In this document: piece by piece, positions 31,184 to 42,640 of the stretch
How the letters are laid out: each line of letters opens with the position of its first letter
Numbering within the stretch: the first letter of the stretch is position 1
Origin: Thysanoteuthis rhombus
Taxonomy: Eukaryota; Mollusca; Cephalopoda; Oegopsida; Thysanoteuthidae
Assembly (NCBI GenBank): GCA_963457665.1
Contig: OY735233.1
Location: 44,900,392 to 44,964,391 of the forward strand
Length of the DNA stretch: 64,000 nt
Direction: 5' to 3'
Made by a program: the position numbers and the translations under genes
Notes under the pieces: model-generated
Databases searched by the model: none
What the model saw: the letters and a program-made list of their open reading frames with translations, nothing else
Told to the model about the DNA's origin: nothing

Positions 31184-31617
31184 GAACCAACTTTATAAAC
31201 TCTGTAGTTAACTTTGAACTACTTTCTTCTTTCCAGGTCTCACTGGATGTTGGGCATTCTGTTATTTCTTACTAAGTGTCTTCAAAATTGATTGTTTTAA
31301 CTATTATACCTCAAACTTTTGATCTATTTATAACTGAATGTAGCATTTCCATTGAAACATTAGCAGAACAACTTTTAACCTTTATAAAATCTCCACAGAT
31401 GATCATTCAAAGCCACTGACCGCATAAAAAAAAAGGCCAATTTCAACCATTTTTCACATTTCCAGTTTGTTATCTTCATGATCTATTCAGTTCAGACTAT
31501 TATCCTCATCTTTATTGTTTATATTCTGACTCGGATGCCACATGTCACAATGATTTCCTCTCTATTTTCTTGTATGATCCAGTAAGACTTGATCATTGTT
31601 TGTTGCAATTGTATGGT

Positions 31618-31705
31618 TTAACAGGGTTAAAGGGCTCCAACTTCCCTGCTATTTACCCGTAGCTGGGAGGAGAAATGGATTCATGCCTTTCCTAAAATTC
31701 ACGGG
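31618..31705 (-). mobile_element. SINE tail fragment (CAGCTATAGGTAAAATAGC family)
   Basis: Plus strand reads AAAGGGCTCCAACTTCCCTG, CTATTTACCCGTAGCTGGGA and ATGGATTCATGCCTTTCC, matching the tail halves of the SINEs at 32968, 38378 and 48085. The tRNA-like head is absent. Confidence 0.65.
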
Positions 31706-32607
31706 TCTAATTGAATTTTTAAAAGAAAAAATTATAGGTATATATTAGGAGGCTTTGATGCATTTGTTAAAAATATCTGCCTGTGTTTCTATGGAGTTCA
31801 AGCAGCTTCTTAACATTCTCTTACCTGAAGATTTATCAGTTCACAACTTCAATGCTGTTAATAGTGTTAATAAACGTTCACGTCTTATCAGGTTTTATTG
31901 AAAAAAAATTTCTGAACTTGTCCAAGTGTCAGTCTGTTATTCCAAATGGTAGGTAGGAGATATTTTCATCAAAATTGTTTCCTTGAAAAAGTCGCATGGT
32001 TCATTGTGTATTGTTCTTATACTTGACTGATAGAAAATTGGAGATAAATTTGAAATTGATAAACTCTAAATTCTTTTCACCCACTTTAAAATCAGGATGG
32101 AAGGTTCCTGACTAAGATACTGTAGATTGTGTAAAACTTAGAAGTCCCTTATTGTTCTGTAGACCAATTCATCGGCCATCTTGGATTCACAATCTTATCA
32201 TCACATTCGCTTAAATTACATTCAAAACTAAGGGGCAGGTAGCAGAATTCAAACTACCTTGTCAGTGTAAGGAAACCAAATAGCTTGTTTTCATTTTTTT
32301 TTTGTTTTTTCATTTGAAATAACTTATTTTCAAGTTTTCAAATGATTATTCGCTCTATATGACATGAAGACTACAATTAACTGTTAACTAACATTGGCAA
32401 TTTAAATATAGTTATATATTTTAATGTATATTAAGTTTTATTTCCTTCTGATTGTTATTCTGTTAATTCTTTTATCTTTTAATATGCATTAAATGATGAA
32501 TCAGCATATAAATAATAAACTGACTCTCCATCTTGTTCAATAAAATCCACTGTAAGATTCTGTTTTGCAATTATGGTTGTGTAGTTTCAATATCTTTTTT
32601 TATGAAT

Positions 32608-32774
32608 TTGGACTGCTATATTAAGGGAGTAACTTCTGATTGAACTTCCCCCTTTGCACTTTTTAGAAAATTTTCTTTATTTCAATTTAGAAAAGAGCTC
32701 CATTTAAAAAAAAAAATCGAATTCATTAAGAAGTTTCAGACCAATTACGAGCAGTCTATGAATCTAAGAATTAA
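32608..32774. mobile_element. MITE, TTAACTCTTAAATTCAT family (copy 6, diverged)
   Basis: Interior AAGGGAGTAACTTCTGATTG and GAAAAGAGCTCCA in order, right end CTATGAATCTAAGAATTAA. The left tip is reduced to ATGAATTTGG. Confidence 0.65.
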
Positions 32775-32967
32775 GTGGTCAAGTAACAACAGAAGTGATT
32801 GTTTAAAATTGGCTCCGCTGTCACATAACTCAGAAGCTCCAATGTCAAGTGACCCATGAAGCATTCATTTTGTCTCCATGTCTTAAAAAGATCCATGGAG
32901 ACCCAATCCTAATTTGTAGCTATTGTCAATTTTTACTGGTTAGGGGTGCAAGCATGAAGCCCAAATA

Positions 32968-33130
32968 GAGTGCCTCACAGGGCTAAAGGGCTTCAAATCC
33001 TCCTCTATTTATTCTTTGCTGGAGGGGGGGAGTAAGTGGATTCATGCATTTCTCCGAGGTGAATGCAAACTGTCCCCACTATAGTTTTATCTCTGTTCTC
33101 CGTGCCATTAACCATTAGGCCACCCATGCC
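32968..33130 (-). mobile_element. tRNA-derived SINE
   Basis: On the minus strand it begins with a tRNA-like head (GGTGGCCTAATGGTTAATGG, an A-box relative), then a central block with GTGAATGC-type sequence reversed, and ends with the GGAGGATTTGAAGCCCTTTA tail. Order and content match 38378-38562 and 48085-48220. Confidence 0.7.
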
Positions 33131-33343
33131 TTCCACAGTTGAATAAGTAATAATTTTGAAATACTGTTTAATTCCTGTGAAAATGAACTATGGGAGTTGA
33201 TGGCTCACTGTCTGGAATAAGGACCTCGTTTAAAATACTTCAGTACTATATAAAGTTTTATCATTAGAAAATCACTTTGCATCCAACAATGATAAGTAAT
33301 GAATAAAAATACTTTGTTACCAGGAGACCAGGTTGGTGAAAAA

Positions 33344-33533
33344 TTAACTCTCAAGTTCATACAAAAAAAATAATGTTGATTTCAAGGGAAATAACTTCTG
33401 GTTAAAATGATCTCCGTTTGACTATTTGGTGAAATGAATTCTTCTTTTTCTCTCTGTTCACTTCTCATTATTTTTATTTCTATTCGTTGAAGAGCTACAC
33501 TGTCAATACAAGTGGTCCATGAATTTAAGAGTT
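33344..33533. mobile_element. MITE, TTAACTCTTAAATTCAT family (copy 7, full length)
   Basis: Ends TTAACTCTCAAGTTCATAC and CCATGAATTTAAGAGTTC; interior AGGGAAATAACTTCTGGTTA and TCTATTCGTTGAAGAGCTAC. About 190 bp. Confidence 0.8.
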
Positions 33534-33817
33534 CAGACAAACAACAAAGATGAGGATAATAGTGTGCCTAAAATTCATGAATTCTTGTTATCTTGTTAAG
33601 GTATTCTTTCTGGTTGTCTTTTTGAAACAAAGTTATTGTTGAAACAGTTTTTATCTTTGAGACATTATTCCCACCCATTGGCTTCGCACCAAACACTTTT
33701 TTAAGAATAAAATAAAATGAAAAATAAAAAAGTCTTTAAAGTTTACTGTTAATATAAGCAAATATCTTTTTTAAAACTATTCTTGAAAGCTTTGTCATTT
33801 ACAAAGAAACTTTTATA

Positions 33818-33959
33818 TTAACCCTTTGGAAATTCCTGGGACATATATGTCCCATTTCTATGACTGCTGGGATATATATGTCCTGTAGATCTTGAGGAAT
33901 TCTGAGACATTTCAATTCAGACAATAAGCACCACAATAGGTTATCCTTGAAAGGGTTAA
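33818..33959 (+). mobile_element. piggyBac-like MITE with TTAA borders (copy 2)
   Basis: 142 bp, TTAACCCTTTGGAAA at the left and CTTGAAAGGGTTAA at the right, with TTAA outside the CCCTTT termini. Interior contains GGGACATATATGTCCC and CTATGACTGCTGGGATATAT. This is the best-preserved of the copies in the window. Confidence 0.85.
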
Positions 33960-34164
33960 CATTGAATCTACCTGTTCTTGTTACAATAACATACAGATTT
34001 TTAATATTGTTGGACTTTGTGTTATAATTGTATGATACCAGACCATTTATCTGGCTCCCAGAGAACCCAAATTACTAGATAACTGGCCAGTTTTTAATCT
34101 GGTTGGCTGTGTAGTGTTTTACTGCCCTCTCTCCGTGTTAAGTTTTATTGCAAGGTTAAATTTT

Positions 34165-34350
34165 CTTCAGAGGAAGATTAGCATGGGTGTTAAATCTCAG
34201 TCTTTGACAAATAAAATTTGGCATTGTGAAAATCACAACATTATTGTGGAAGTGCTTCAACATTTTGGCCATTTCTTTGCTATTTTTTTTTTCTGACTTA
34301 GCCTTTTTTTATCCATCAAACTAACACAAAAATATTTTTTCTAGATGGCA
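34165..34350 (-). repeat. dispersed repeat, TTGCCAACTC family, inverted copy
   Basis: Reverse complement shares GTCAAAGACTGAGATTTAAC and ACCCATGCT with 54540-54575, and ends in an ATGGCAACAC/GTGTTGCCAT motif. The 60-codon open frame over it is not a gene. Confidence 0.55.
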
Positions 34351-34959
34351 ACACCGAGTTTCAGTCTTGGCAATTTTTTCACCTAACACCCACAGATTAA
34401 TGGATTAATATTGATTAAACAGATCCTATTTTAAATGTGGATTAGTTTGTATGCGTTATAAATAATTTCAGTCTTTATTTTTCTTTATATATTTTCTATA
34501 TTTTAAGTTGGTTTTAATGTCATATCAACCCTTGGTGAGTTATTTAATGTTAGAATCAGTTTCAAGGTGAGAAGTTCGACAGTTTTTCATTTCATTAAGT
34601 TTTGATAGTTGAAAATTCATTTGGGGTTAATATACTATATTTTAAGATTTAAAGTGAATTAATGGAGATCAAACAAGCCTCACTTTAGAAGTCTGTTATA
34701 TTATATCTTGTAAATACAATTTCATTCTTTACTTTTCATTGTTTATTTTATGTATTATGTCCCAGTCTAGAAATCAGAGTCACTTCTGGTCCAAAACTTG
34801 ACAGATATATGGTCTGGTACTCAGGTTATAATTCTATGCTATAATTATTGAAATACTTCCTAAAAAGTTATAAAATGGTGTAAAAAAGATCATCTTTATT
34901 TATCTTCTTTTTTTCTTTTGTTACTATTTATCTTCATCTCAATTTTTATTGCTTTTTAT

Positions 34960-35110
34960 CGCAACTAAACTGATCCACCCTCCGGCATTGGAGATCGTAA
35001 GTTCGATTTCTACAGAGAACCTCTTTATTTCAATCCACACTGTTCATTTACCAATTGCCAAAGGGAAACCAGCCTGAGTTTAGTTTATCTATTATTCTAT
35101 CATGCCCCTT
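34960..35110 (+). mobile_element. tRNA-derived SINE
   Basis: B-box-like AAGTTCGATTTCT, body TTTATTTCAATCCACACTGT and TCATTTACCAATTGCC, and tail AAAGGGAAACCAGCCTGAGT. It is preceded by a relative of the GATGAAG repeat and by TTATCGCAACTAAA. Confidence 0.65.
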
Positions 35111-37689
35111 TGGGTATCTCCAACTATACGCAATATTTACGCATCAACTTCAAAACAAATACGGAATTCATAATGAAAACATACTCAATGTATATAAATA
35201 CAAACCACATTTACAATTCAACACAATTCACAGATCAGACTCTCTTAAAAATCTTATCAGACAAATACCAAAAATGTCCTTGTAAGCTCATGCTCTTTCC
35301 ATAATTTCTTGTCTAAATCATTTTGAAAACTCTGTACACTATTGCTATTTTTAACATAACTTGGCAACTTATTTCAAAAGTATATTTCTCTATTTAAAAA
35401 AAAGAATCTAATTGTGTTGTAGATTTAGTTTTCAAAATCTATCTTGCTGATAGATTTCCAGTTTGTGGAGAGATATTAAAGACTGGTGTACCATATTAAA
35501 AAATTCAATTGATTAATAATTACGATAAAAAGCAAGAAAAATTGAGATTAAGGTAAATTGTGGCTTAAAGATTTAATAATGATTTACAATACTTGAAAAA
35601 AAAATTGAATTAAATGTTTTTCTTGAATGATTTAATTTTTCTAAGGCATTGCCACTTCAGGATTGGAAAAAAATAAGGTTTTTGTTGTCAACATCAACAA
35701 AAGATGACTTGGACACAGCTTGCTGATTATTATGAGAAATACTTGTAAAATTTTCTTTAAAGATGTTATGTTAAAAATCTTGATTCTTATTCCTTGTTAT
35801 TTACATACGTACTTCTATGGTTGTTTTATTGATTGAAAATACATCATATAAAAAATATTGTTTTTGTTTATAACACAGACCCCTGAAAATATTGGTCTGA
35901 AATAGTTTTGAACTTAGATTAAATTGGGTTATTGAAAATGGCCAAAACAGCCATAATATGGATATCAAAGGCATCCATTAATAAAAATTATGCTGAAGAC
36001 AAACCTCATTTGTCAGAATTTGAAGTTATCAAAGTTTTTAGAATTTTGAGAATCACTCCGAACGAGGGAATATGAATGAATTATTTATAATTTATTGTTA
36101 AAGAAGTAAGATATTTAATGTGATAGAAAATGAAATTTCAACTCAGCAATATTTTTTTTTCTTGTCGAGAATAGGACTGCATTGCAATTTCAGTAGCAAG
36201 TAGGATTTTACAGGGTTTAGTAGCTAGCCCCACATCATCTTGAATAAACAAAAACCTATTATTGTATATGATTTTCCTACTAGTATGATTCATAATTGTA
36301 TACATAAGAAGTTCACATATGCATTGAAACTCTATCATATTTCAACTATATCAATTATTACTGTTATGATTTAATAAGTTTTTAAAAAAGTTATTGATGA
36401 CAAAAATAAGATTATTAGAAACATTCATTTTTCAAATTATTCATTGTTAATATTTTTCTCCCTCACTATTTATGTATTCATCCATTCATTATGAACCTGC
36501 AACCCAGTCAGTAAGGCCTTGCGACTCAGTAATGGGTCAAGGCCTATAATTTAAAGAACCTAAGTTAAGTAAATTTTTTAGAGAGTTTTTGCATTTGACT
36601 GTAAATTAATCATTAACTATGTTATATAGATATTTGTTGGGCAAAAGTCTTCAGACCCTGGAAAAATTGGTAAATAACAAACTCATTGTCAATTGTTTGT
36701 GGGACTTTACTCTAGGTGCAGCCTGAAATGAATTTGCTATGAATGGCCTTTGAAGAACCATGATTATAATTGTGACTATAAACAATTATCTAAAAACTGC
36801 TTTCCCTTTGTATTAAGTCTGTTCTATATATAAGTGAAGAAGATTGTTCTATAATAATAAACTCTAGATAAGACTGATGGCTGTTTTAATCTCTGGCATT
36901 AAATGTTTGATAGAATAAAAACTGGATACAGTTTCCTATCCACTGTATTGGGCAATCAGTTAGAAATGATCAAGTAAGGAGGCTCTTAGGAGAATCCACT
37001 GTCATGTGCTTGAGAAAGGACAGAGCGTACAGTCCGGTCAGAGGTTGGCAAGATGTTCAGTTAATTGTTGGGAGAGCTTAGGCTGATACAACTGTAAAAC
37101 AATCTTGTTACTGCATATGACACTTGGTATTCCAAGACGACCAGGCTTGATGTCACTCAATTTTGGTGATCTTACAAGAACCTGCGTATCCAATGTAATT
37201 CTGTTGTATAAGTTACAAAAGTTCAAATTTTAAAGACAATTATATATTGAGGGCTACAAACTGTTCAAGAACTGTATAAAAGGGTCATAATCAGTAATAC
37301 ATTAATGATGACTCATTTGAAGGGGACTACGGATTGAAATAGTTATAAAGAATTTTGATTTGTCTATTCATGTTGTATCCTTGTTTGACAAGGGGCCCTG
37401 GAACCTGAGAAGCTGCTCTAAATTGCCAACATGAAATGATATTTGTAAAACTTTATCGAATAACATTCATAGATGCCAAGTTCTGGAGAACTTCCTTCGC
37501 TCCAAATTTCTATTCCTAAAAAATTTCAGCATTTAAGATGACACTTGAAGTATTAAAAGAATGACCTCCCCCCTTCAAATGGGATCATCCTATTGATCAG
37601 ATACAAAAACCATGACTCAAACCATGAAATTCAGACTGAAATAGGGGTCTCATCAGAAGGTCGTTTTATTATAATAGTAATTCTCAACC

Positions 37690-37890
37690 TGTGGTCCACT
37701 TCGATATAGTAATGGTTAGCTCACCTGCCTCACACACAAAAAGTCCTAGGTTTGATTACCAGGTATGAGCGAAGAGTGTGGAAAACTCTTCATTAGGGCA
37801 AATTTCCCTGTGCACTCAGCAGCTAACTGAGTACACTCTAAGCTGTATGATTAGGGTGGAGATGAACTTGCATCTTGCGAAGGAGGTGGT
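37690..37890 (+). mobile_element. tRNA-derived SINE, different family
   Basis: An A-box-like TAGTAATGGTTAGCTCACC and B-box AGGTTTGATTACC at tRNA spacing, followed by a non-tRNA body (GAAAACTCTTCATTAGGGCA, AGCAGCTAACTGAGTACACT). Only one clear copy is seen in this window. Confidence 0.65.
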
Positions 37891-38377
37891 CATAAAAACT
37901 TGTAGTTATAAAGTCCTGGTCTCAACCAGACTTGAGACTTGCAAGGATCACTAAGCTGATGCTTGCAACAGAAACGGGGACATTGTCACTGGCCGTTAAT
38001 ACTCCATTTGGAATGTCTCTTAAGAGACAGAATGCTGCATATTTACCTATTCTCAACCTTATACAGAAGTTGTGTACAATATGAATTTCTATTTCCTTGT
38101 TTGTATTCTGCTGAACAATTAGAGGACTTTTGTATAAAAATCCTAAAGTTGAAAGTTTTGTGACCAAGAGGAAAAAAATTCATTGTATAATAATGTTCAT
38201 CCCTGTAGATACCTTGTGGAGCACAGTGCTGCAAGCACTCCACAATTGATGCTGCTGCTGTTACAGTAGCAAGTAGGTTCTCACAGACTGGAGGTACCAA
38301 TTCCCTGCCCACGAGTTGTGGTGTCTTTTTTTTTTTTTTTTTTTTTTTTCCAGAGTAACTTTCTCTTAGTTGGTCTG

Positions 38378-38562
38378 CCTTAGAGGCCTAAAGGACTCCA
38401 AACTGCCCAGCTATTTTACCTATAGCTGGGGGAGAAGTGAATTCATGCCTTTCCCATGAGAATTAGTGCAAAGTGAACATAAACATCCTTGGAGGAAGCT
38501 CGAACTTTGTTCGCTGATTCTGTTTTCTCTGCCGGTTACCATTATGCCACTCTGCACCTTCA
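38378..38562 (-). mobile_element. tRNA-derived SINE (CAGCTATAGGTAAAATAGC family)
   Basis: On the minus strand: a tRNA-like head with GTGGCATAATGGTAACCGG (A box) and AAAGTTCGAGC (B box), a middle block with TTCACTTTGCACTAATTCTC, then CATGAATTCACTTCTCCCCC and the tail AGCTATAGGTAAAATAGCTG. Parallel copies at 32968 and 48085 and a fragment at 31618 support a family. tRNA-derived SINEs are known from octopus and squid. Confidence 0.75.
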
Positions 38563-38703
38563 CATTAATTGTAATCGTAACTAGCAATTAGATTAGTTCG
38601 TCATATTCACTTTCACTGGATTATCTCCCTTTTTTTCTGTTTTTTTAAAATCTTTCTCCCTCCAAGACCAAATTCCCCCCACTCGTTTCGTATTTATTTG
38701 TTT

Positions 38704-38718
38704 GTATATATATATATG

Positions 38719-38762
<44 letters not shown>
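38704..38762. repeat. (TA)n/(TG) microsatellite
   Basis: TA dinucleotides interrupted by single TG steps. A minus-strand open frame over it is pure simple sequence. Confidence 0.95.
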
Positions 38763-38766
<4 letters not shown>

Positions 38767-38985
38767 GTTACACTGAATCAGCAAAGTTGCCTAATTGGTG
38801 AAGTTTTCAAAAAAATAAATGAGTAGTTTTAATTTGATCAAAAGTTAATTAAATCAAAACATGGATAAAAACAACTATTGTTTACAATAAAAAAATTTGT
38901 GAAATCATTTGTAAAAAAAAAAAAGATAAGAAATAAGTGAATTTCAACAAATATGCAATTTCACTGATTTGGCATAACATTATTT

Positions 38986-38989
<4 letters not shown>

Positions 38990-39032
<43 letters not shown>
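38990..39032. repeat. (TA)n microsatellite
   Basis: About 21 TA dinucleotides. Confidence 0.95.
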
Positions 39033-39034
<2 letters not shown>

Positions 39035-39238
39035 GTTTTTATATTTTGCTCATCCTTGTGCTCTTTGCATTACAATTTGTGCTATATTTCTTTCTTTTTT
39101 CTAATCATATATTTTTTACTTTCTTTTAAATTGAAAAAAGACAAAACTGTGCCAAGTGACCCAACCCTGTTCCTGATTTAAAATAAAATTTTAATAAATA
39201 AAATTTCGATTGTGTTCATCTTTTCATCTTGTGTTTAA

Positions 39239-39563
39239 TTAACCCTTTTGAGACCCCTGGGACATCGGGACTGTTGCCCCCATAGGACAACTACCCTCCT
39301 GACTCCCAAATAAATGACTCTGGATAATTGCACTGTGTAGGTGTGATCAATAACTATTTTATCTCTGGTTTTACAGTTGCTAGGCTGTTGTCAGGTGGCA
39401 GTTGTCCTACAACCATACCTGGACGTTTCTATGACTGCTGAGATATGTGTGCCCTATAGATCTCTTTTAGAAGTCCACTGAGACATTTGTAATCAGGCAT
39501 TAAGCTCCCTGATTGGAACAAGGTATTTAATCTTTTCAACCAATCTCATTGTAGGGATTTAAC
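39239..39563 (+). mobile_element. piggyBac-like MITE (copy 3, with an internal insertion)
   Basis: Left end TTAACCCTTTTGAGACCCCT then GGGACAT, followed by a ~150 bp insert with inverted TAGGACAACT and AGTTGTCCTA, then the family interior resumes with TTTCTATGACTGCTGAGATA, CCTATAGATCTC and TGAGACATTTGTAATCAGGC. The right terminus is unclear. Confidence 0.6.
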
Positions 39564-40154
39564 CTCATTCCAGTTTCAATATTTGCTTGGAAAATAAAAT
39601 ACAATTAACCCTTAAATTCATATTGTCTGTTTGGCTGTGAGCTGTTATTAAACTTTGAAAAGGATTTGCAATAAATCTGGTTATCTGTGATGAGTTTTTT
39701 GTTGATTTGGATTATCTGATTTTTGCTGTCATCTCCAGATAGACAAATCTTCAGGCACATAAAATAAACCAAAAAATAATTATACCAACCTTAACCTTCA
39801 AATGAGGGCTGAAGTTTCTGACATCAAAATCTTGCAAGGACCTGTTTATTTCAACTACAAGGAAAAGAACAATTGTGATGCTAAACATGCCAAAAATGAC
39901 CGCAGAAACTCTTGTTGAGCCTAGGCCCATTTTAAGAGATAACTTGTCCGATTCTCAAACGATACTGGAATGAAAACTCACTGGTTTTATTACTCAAGTC
40001 ATTTTCAGCTCCAAGTGGCCAAGTCAACTTGTGGATTCAGAAGAGCAGAATTTTTATACCACAAATATGCCATGAAACAGAAGGAAAAAATTAGGCTCTT
40101 GTGATCCGACTATAGGGTTCCCTAAGTCATACCCTCCCAACAATTTGACATTCG

Positions 40155-40391
40155 ATGGCAATCAACCTCACAAGCCATACAAGACAGATCCTTGGTGCAC
40201 GACATGCTGCCATTTCCAATTCTTACAACCCGACTTACGCCAATACAAACTTTGCTCTTCCACATGTGCTTATTAGGGGACGCTTGAACAAGACTTTTCA
40301 TTCATCTTCAAGTCAACAAGAAAATGTTCTAGTAAAAAACAACAAAAACAAAACGAGACAAATTTTGCGTATTGAAAAACCACGTAAGTAA
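40155..40391 (+). CDS. unassigned short ORF, 78 codons; gene status doubtful
   Basis: An ATG-initiated frame in a stretch with more C and CG than its surroundings. The product begins MAINLTSHTRQILGARHAAI and ends in a basic, Asn/Lys-rich tail (NNKNKTRQILRIEKPRK). A stop lies three codons before the ATG. Its last codons overlap a consensus donor (CCAC|GTAAGT), so it could be an exon, but I found no acceptor downstream that continues the frame convincingly. A second frame over 40149-40275 is also open, which lowers confidence. I recognise no family. It may be part of an older transposon. Confidence 0.2.
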   Translation: MAINLTSHTRQILGARHAAISNSYNPTYANTNFALPHVLIRGRLNKTFHSSSSQQENVLVKNNKNKTRQILRIEKPRK

Positions 40392-40402
40392 TTTTAAAAT
40401 AC

Positions 40403-40680
40403 AGGTTTCCCCCTGCTCTCCGAAAGTAGAGTTTCTATAAATAAAAAAACTTTTGTAAGCCGAAGTAGCGTAAAGCGAAGAAGCAGATACCATTGAGTTA
40501 TACAAGCGCCTCTTACCACCATCACCATTTTAGGGGTTATGTTAGACTGAGTTGTGAGAATGGGAAGGGGGGACTGAGAGTTGGCGCGAAAGAGGGGGTG
40601 GTTATGCTCTTTCTCTATAACGAATCGTATGTGATGGAATGATTCGCCAATTGAAAAGTACTGCGTACGTCGATTCATTA
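40403..40680. mobile_element. relic of a dispersed DNA-transposon-like repeat
   Basis: ACAGGTTTCCCCCTGCTCTC, CGAAAGTAGAGTTTCTATAA, TTTTGTAAGCCGAAGTAGCG and TAAAGCGAAGAAGCAGATAC appear in that order. I recall the same phrase order, with small differences, from a repeat that is common in some vertebrate genomes; the name is uncertain. A 94-codon minus-strand open frame over it is a shadow. Confidence 0.45.
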
Positions 40681-40697
40681 CAAATATGATTTTTTTT

Positions 40698-41380
40698 TTT
40701 AGTTTGGTGCAAAAATTATTGCAGTTTTTGTCACTTTATTCAAAAATGAGCAAAATTCAAAAAAATATTCCACAATGTTCATGGAATTCTGAACTGAATT
40801 TCGCTCTATCTAGGCTGAACGCTTTTTTCAGTATTTATTCCGATCTATTTGAGGTCGTCAAATCGAAGATGGAAAAAAAACGAATTCAAGCAGTTTTGTT
40901 GCAGGAGTTCAAAATGGAACGTAAAGCAGCGGAAAATGCTCGCAATATTAACAAGAGGACAGCGAACATACATTTCAACATTGGTTCCAAAAATTTCGAA
41001 ACAGAGATGAGAACCTTGGAGACGTAGACGTCCTTTTCTGATTGACATCTTATTGAGGGCCATTACTGAGGGGGGTCCACGCAAAAAACCAAAAAAAACT
41101 AGAGATACTGCAGAGGAACTAAACGTTGACCATTCAAGATTTGTTCGACGTTTGTACAAAAGTAATGTCACGAGAATGACCCTGAACTAGGCTACAAAAC
41201 TCTACCTCACTCATCTTACTCACCAGACCTCTCACCAGAGGACTACCACTTTTTCAAGCATTTCGACCATTTCCTATAAGGGAAGATCTTCAACTACCCA
41301 TTAGCAGCTGAAAACTCCTTCGAAGAATTCTCTGGTACCGAGACCCCAGAATTCTATGCTTGACACAAAGCAATACCGGG
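40698..41380 (+). mobile_element. mariner transposon, internally deleted and frameshifted
   Basis: The left terminal repeat is TTTAGTTTGGTGCAAAAATT followed by ATTGCAGTTTTTG, the mariner/Hsmar1-type end. An open N-terminal part (to 41027) contains MEKKRIQAVLLQEFKMERKA and AENARNIN, the helix-turn-helix region of mariner transposase, then frame breaks through a region still reading TEELNVDHSRFVRR-like sequence. At about 41187-41400 it jumps to the C-terminus (YSPDLSPEDYHFFKHFDHFL, with the third catalytic Asp of the DD34D triad in SPDLSPED). The central catalytic part is deleted. No right terminal repeat is recognised. Inactive. Confidence 0.88.
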
Positions 41381-41399
41381 GCTGGTGGTATGTAAAGGA

Positions 41400-42600
41400 T
41401 AGCCCGCTCCCTGAGGTGAGATGATTTTTCTATCTTGTACAGACTTGGACGTGGTAGTCAGACTTCACTGTCACTTGAATTATGGTACTACGAGGGATGG
41501 TCGGTGTGAGATAGTGAAAGCCGCTTCTTGGGATGGTTTTTGAAGCGCTTTTTAGGGAAAGAAAAATACTAACGATTATATCTTCTTTCATAAAGTTCGT
41601 AGTTTTCATTCCTCTCACTTCTACTGGTCGCTTAAAGAGTAGATCTGCTCGCGCATACTGGGTCCACTCTCTTGGTTGTAACAAAAAAATGTGCCCAAAA
41701 TGGACATTTACGATTTTTAGCGAAAATAATACTTGCTGAATATTCCATATCGCAGGATTCTAAAAGTATGATAATCAATTGAATCAGAAGTACTACTTGC
41801 TCTTCTTCCTCTTCCTCCTTCTTCTACTACTACCATCAATGGTGGACGTATCGGTTAACTTGTTGTTCTTGTTTTCTTTCTTTTATATCTACAGGCTTAT
41901 TGTTCAGACAAAGAAACTCGTTCGTTATTTTTTTTTTAATGTAATATTCGTTTTTGTTACGCTGTGTTGGTTAGTCTCATTACTACAACTACTCTGCAAG
42001 CAGAAAACAAGTATAGAAGCAGGTCTGGTTAGTCACTCAATAGAAACTGTCATCTGACTAACTTAAAAACTGAAGAAACCTATGCTGACAGTTTTGGTTG
42101 TCAGTTTCCAATACATAAAGTGATCGGACAACCCGGATTTACGTTGATATAATGTGGATGACAAGGAAGATGGCGGAAAGGTATTCTTTGTCTCTTTGAA
42201 TTGTTTCTCTTTTCTTTCCTTACAATTATCTCGATCAGTTAAAATCCCGTTCATCATCGCCCCAACCCCACCCCCGTACATCTTCTCCACCAATTCTACG
42301 CCTCAGAGGATGCACTGGGTAGCTCTTCTGAAATCATACGGACGGGAGTGGATGGAATTGCTAAATCGACCTAGAAAAGGCGTCAAAAATGCCAAAATGC
42401 GCTTAAAAAAACAAACACTGTTAGCCATTTCATGGCCATTTTACATAGCCAAATGGTTCCAAGTGCCTCCAAATGACTGGAAAATACCAAGAAATTGCTA
42501 GAATTCAGAGCTGTAAATGGGCTAGAAATAGCGGTAAATGTTGAATTTTCGCGCTGACTAAGCAAGAAACGTGCTAAATTGGCAACACTACTTACGACTG
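41400..42600. other. intergenic DNA with repeat fragments
   Basis: 42020-42130 shares blocks with 18140-18560, and 42310-42590 is a long member of the TTGCCAACTC family (AGCTCTTCTGAAATC to ATTGGCAACACT). The 92- and 115-codon open frames here lie over these repeats and show no family features. Confidence 0.55.
42310..42590. repeat. dispersed repeat, TTGCCAACTC family, long copy
   Basis: Contains GTCAAAAATGCCAAAATGCG, GTTAGCCATTTCATGGCCAT, AAATAGCGGTAAATG and GTGCTAAATTGGCAACACT. Compare 30936 and 60820. Confidence 0.6.
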
Positions 42601-42640
42601 ACCGGCGCCGGCACTAGCGAAAGAGACAGAGACAGTGAGA
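42595..42640. promoter_or_regulatory. small CG-rich patch upstream of the secreted-protein gene
   Basis: ACCGGCGCCGGC and neighbouring CG-containing sequence stand out in otherwise CG-poor DNA, ~360 bp before a TATA motif and ~610 bp before the ATG. It may be part of a promoter or only a repeat edge. Confidence 0.3.

Larger units (their letters stand above)
25819..40150. other. gene-poor repeat-rich region
   Basis: I found no supported exon in this stretch. It contains SINEs, members of the two MITE families, tandem and dispersed duplications and microsatellites (listed separately), plus unassigned AT-rich DNA. The open frames here are short, low in complexity or lie over repeats. Confidence 0.6.

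Noticed and set aside
38593-38784. Minus-strand Tyr/Ile-repeat frame
   Set aside because: It is translation of a TA microsatellite.
40155-40391. Upstream exon of the secreted-protein gene
   Set aside because: Joining its donor to the acceptor-like site at 43050 does not enter the reading frame of the 43216 CDS.
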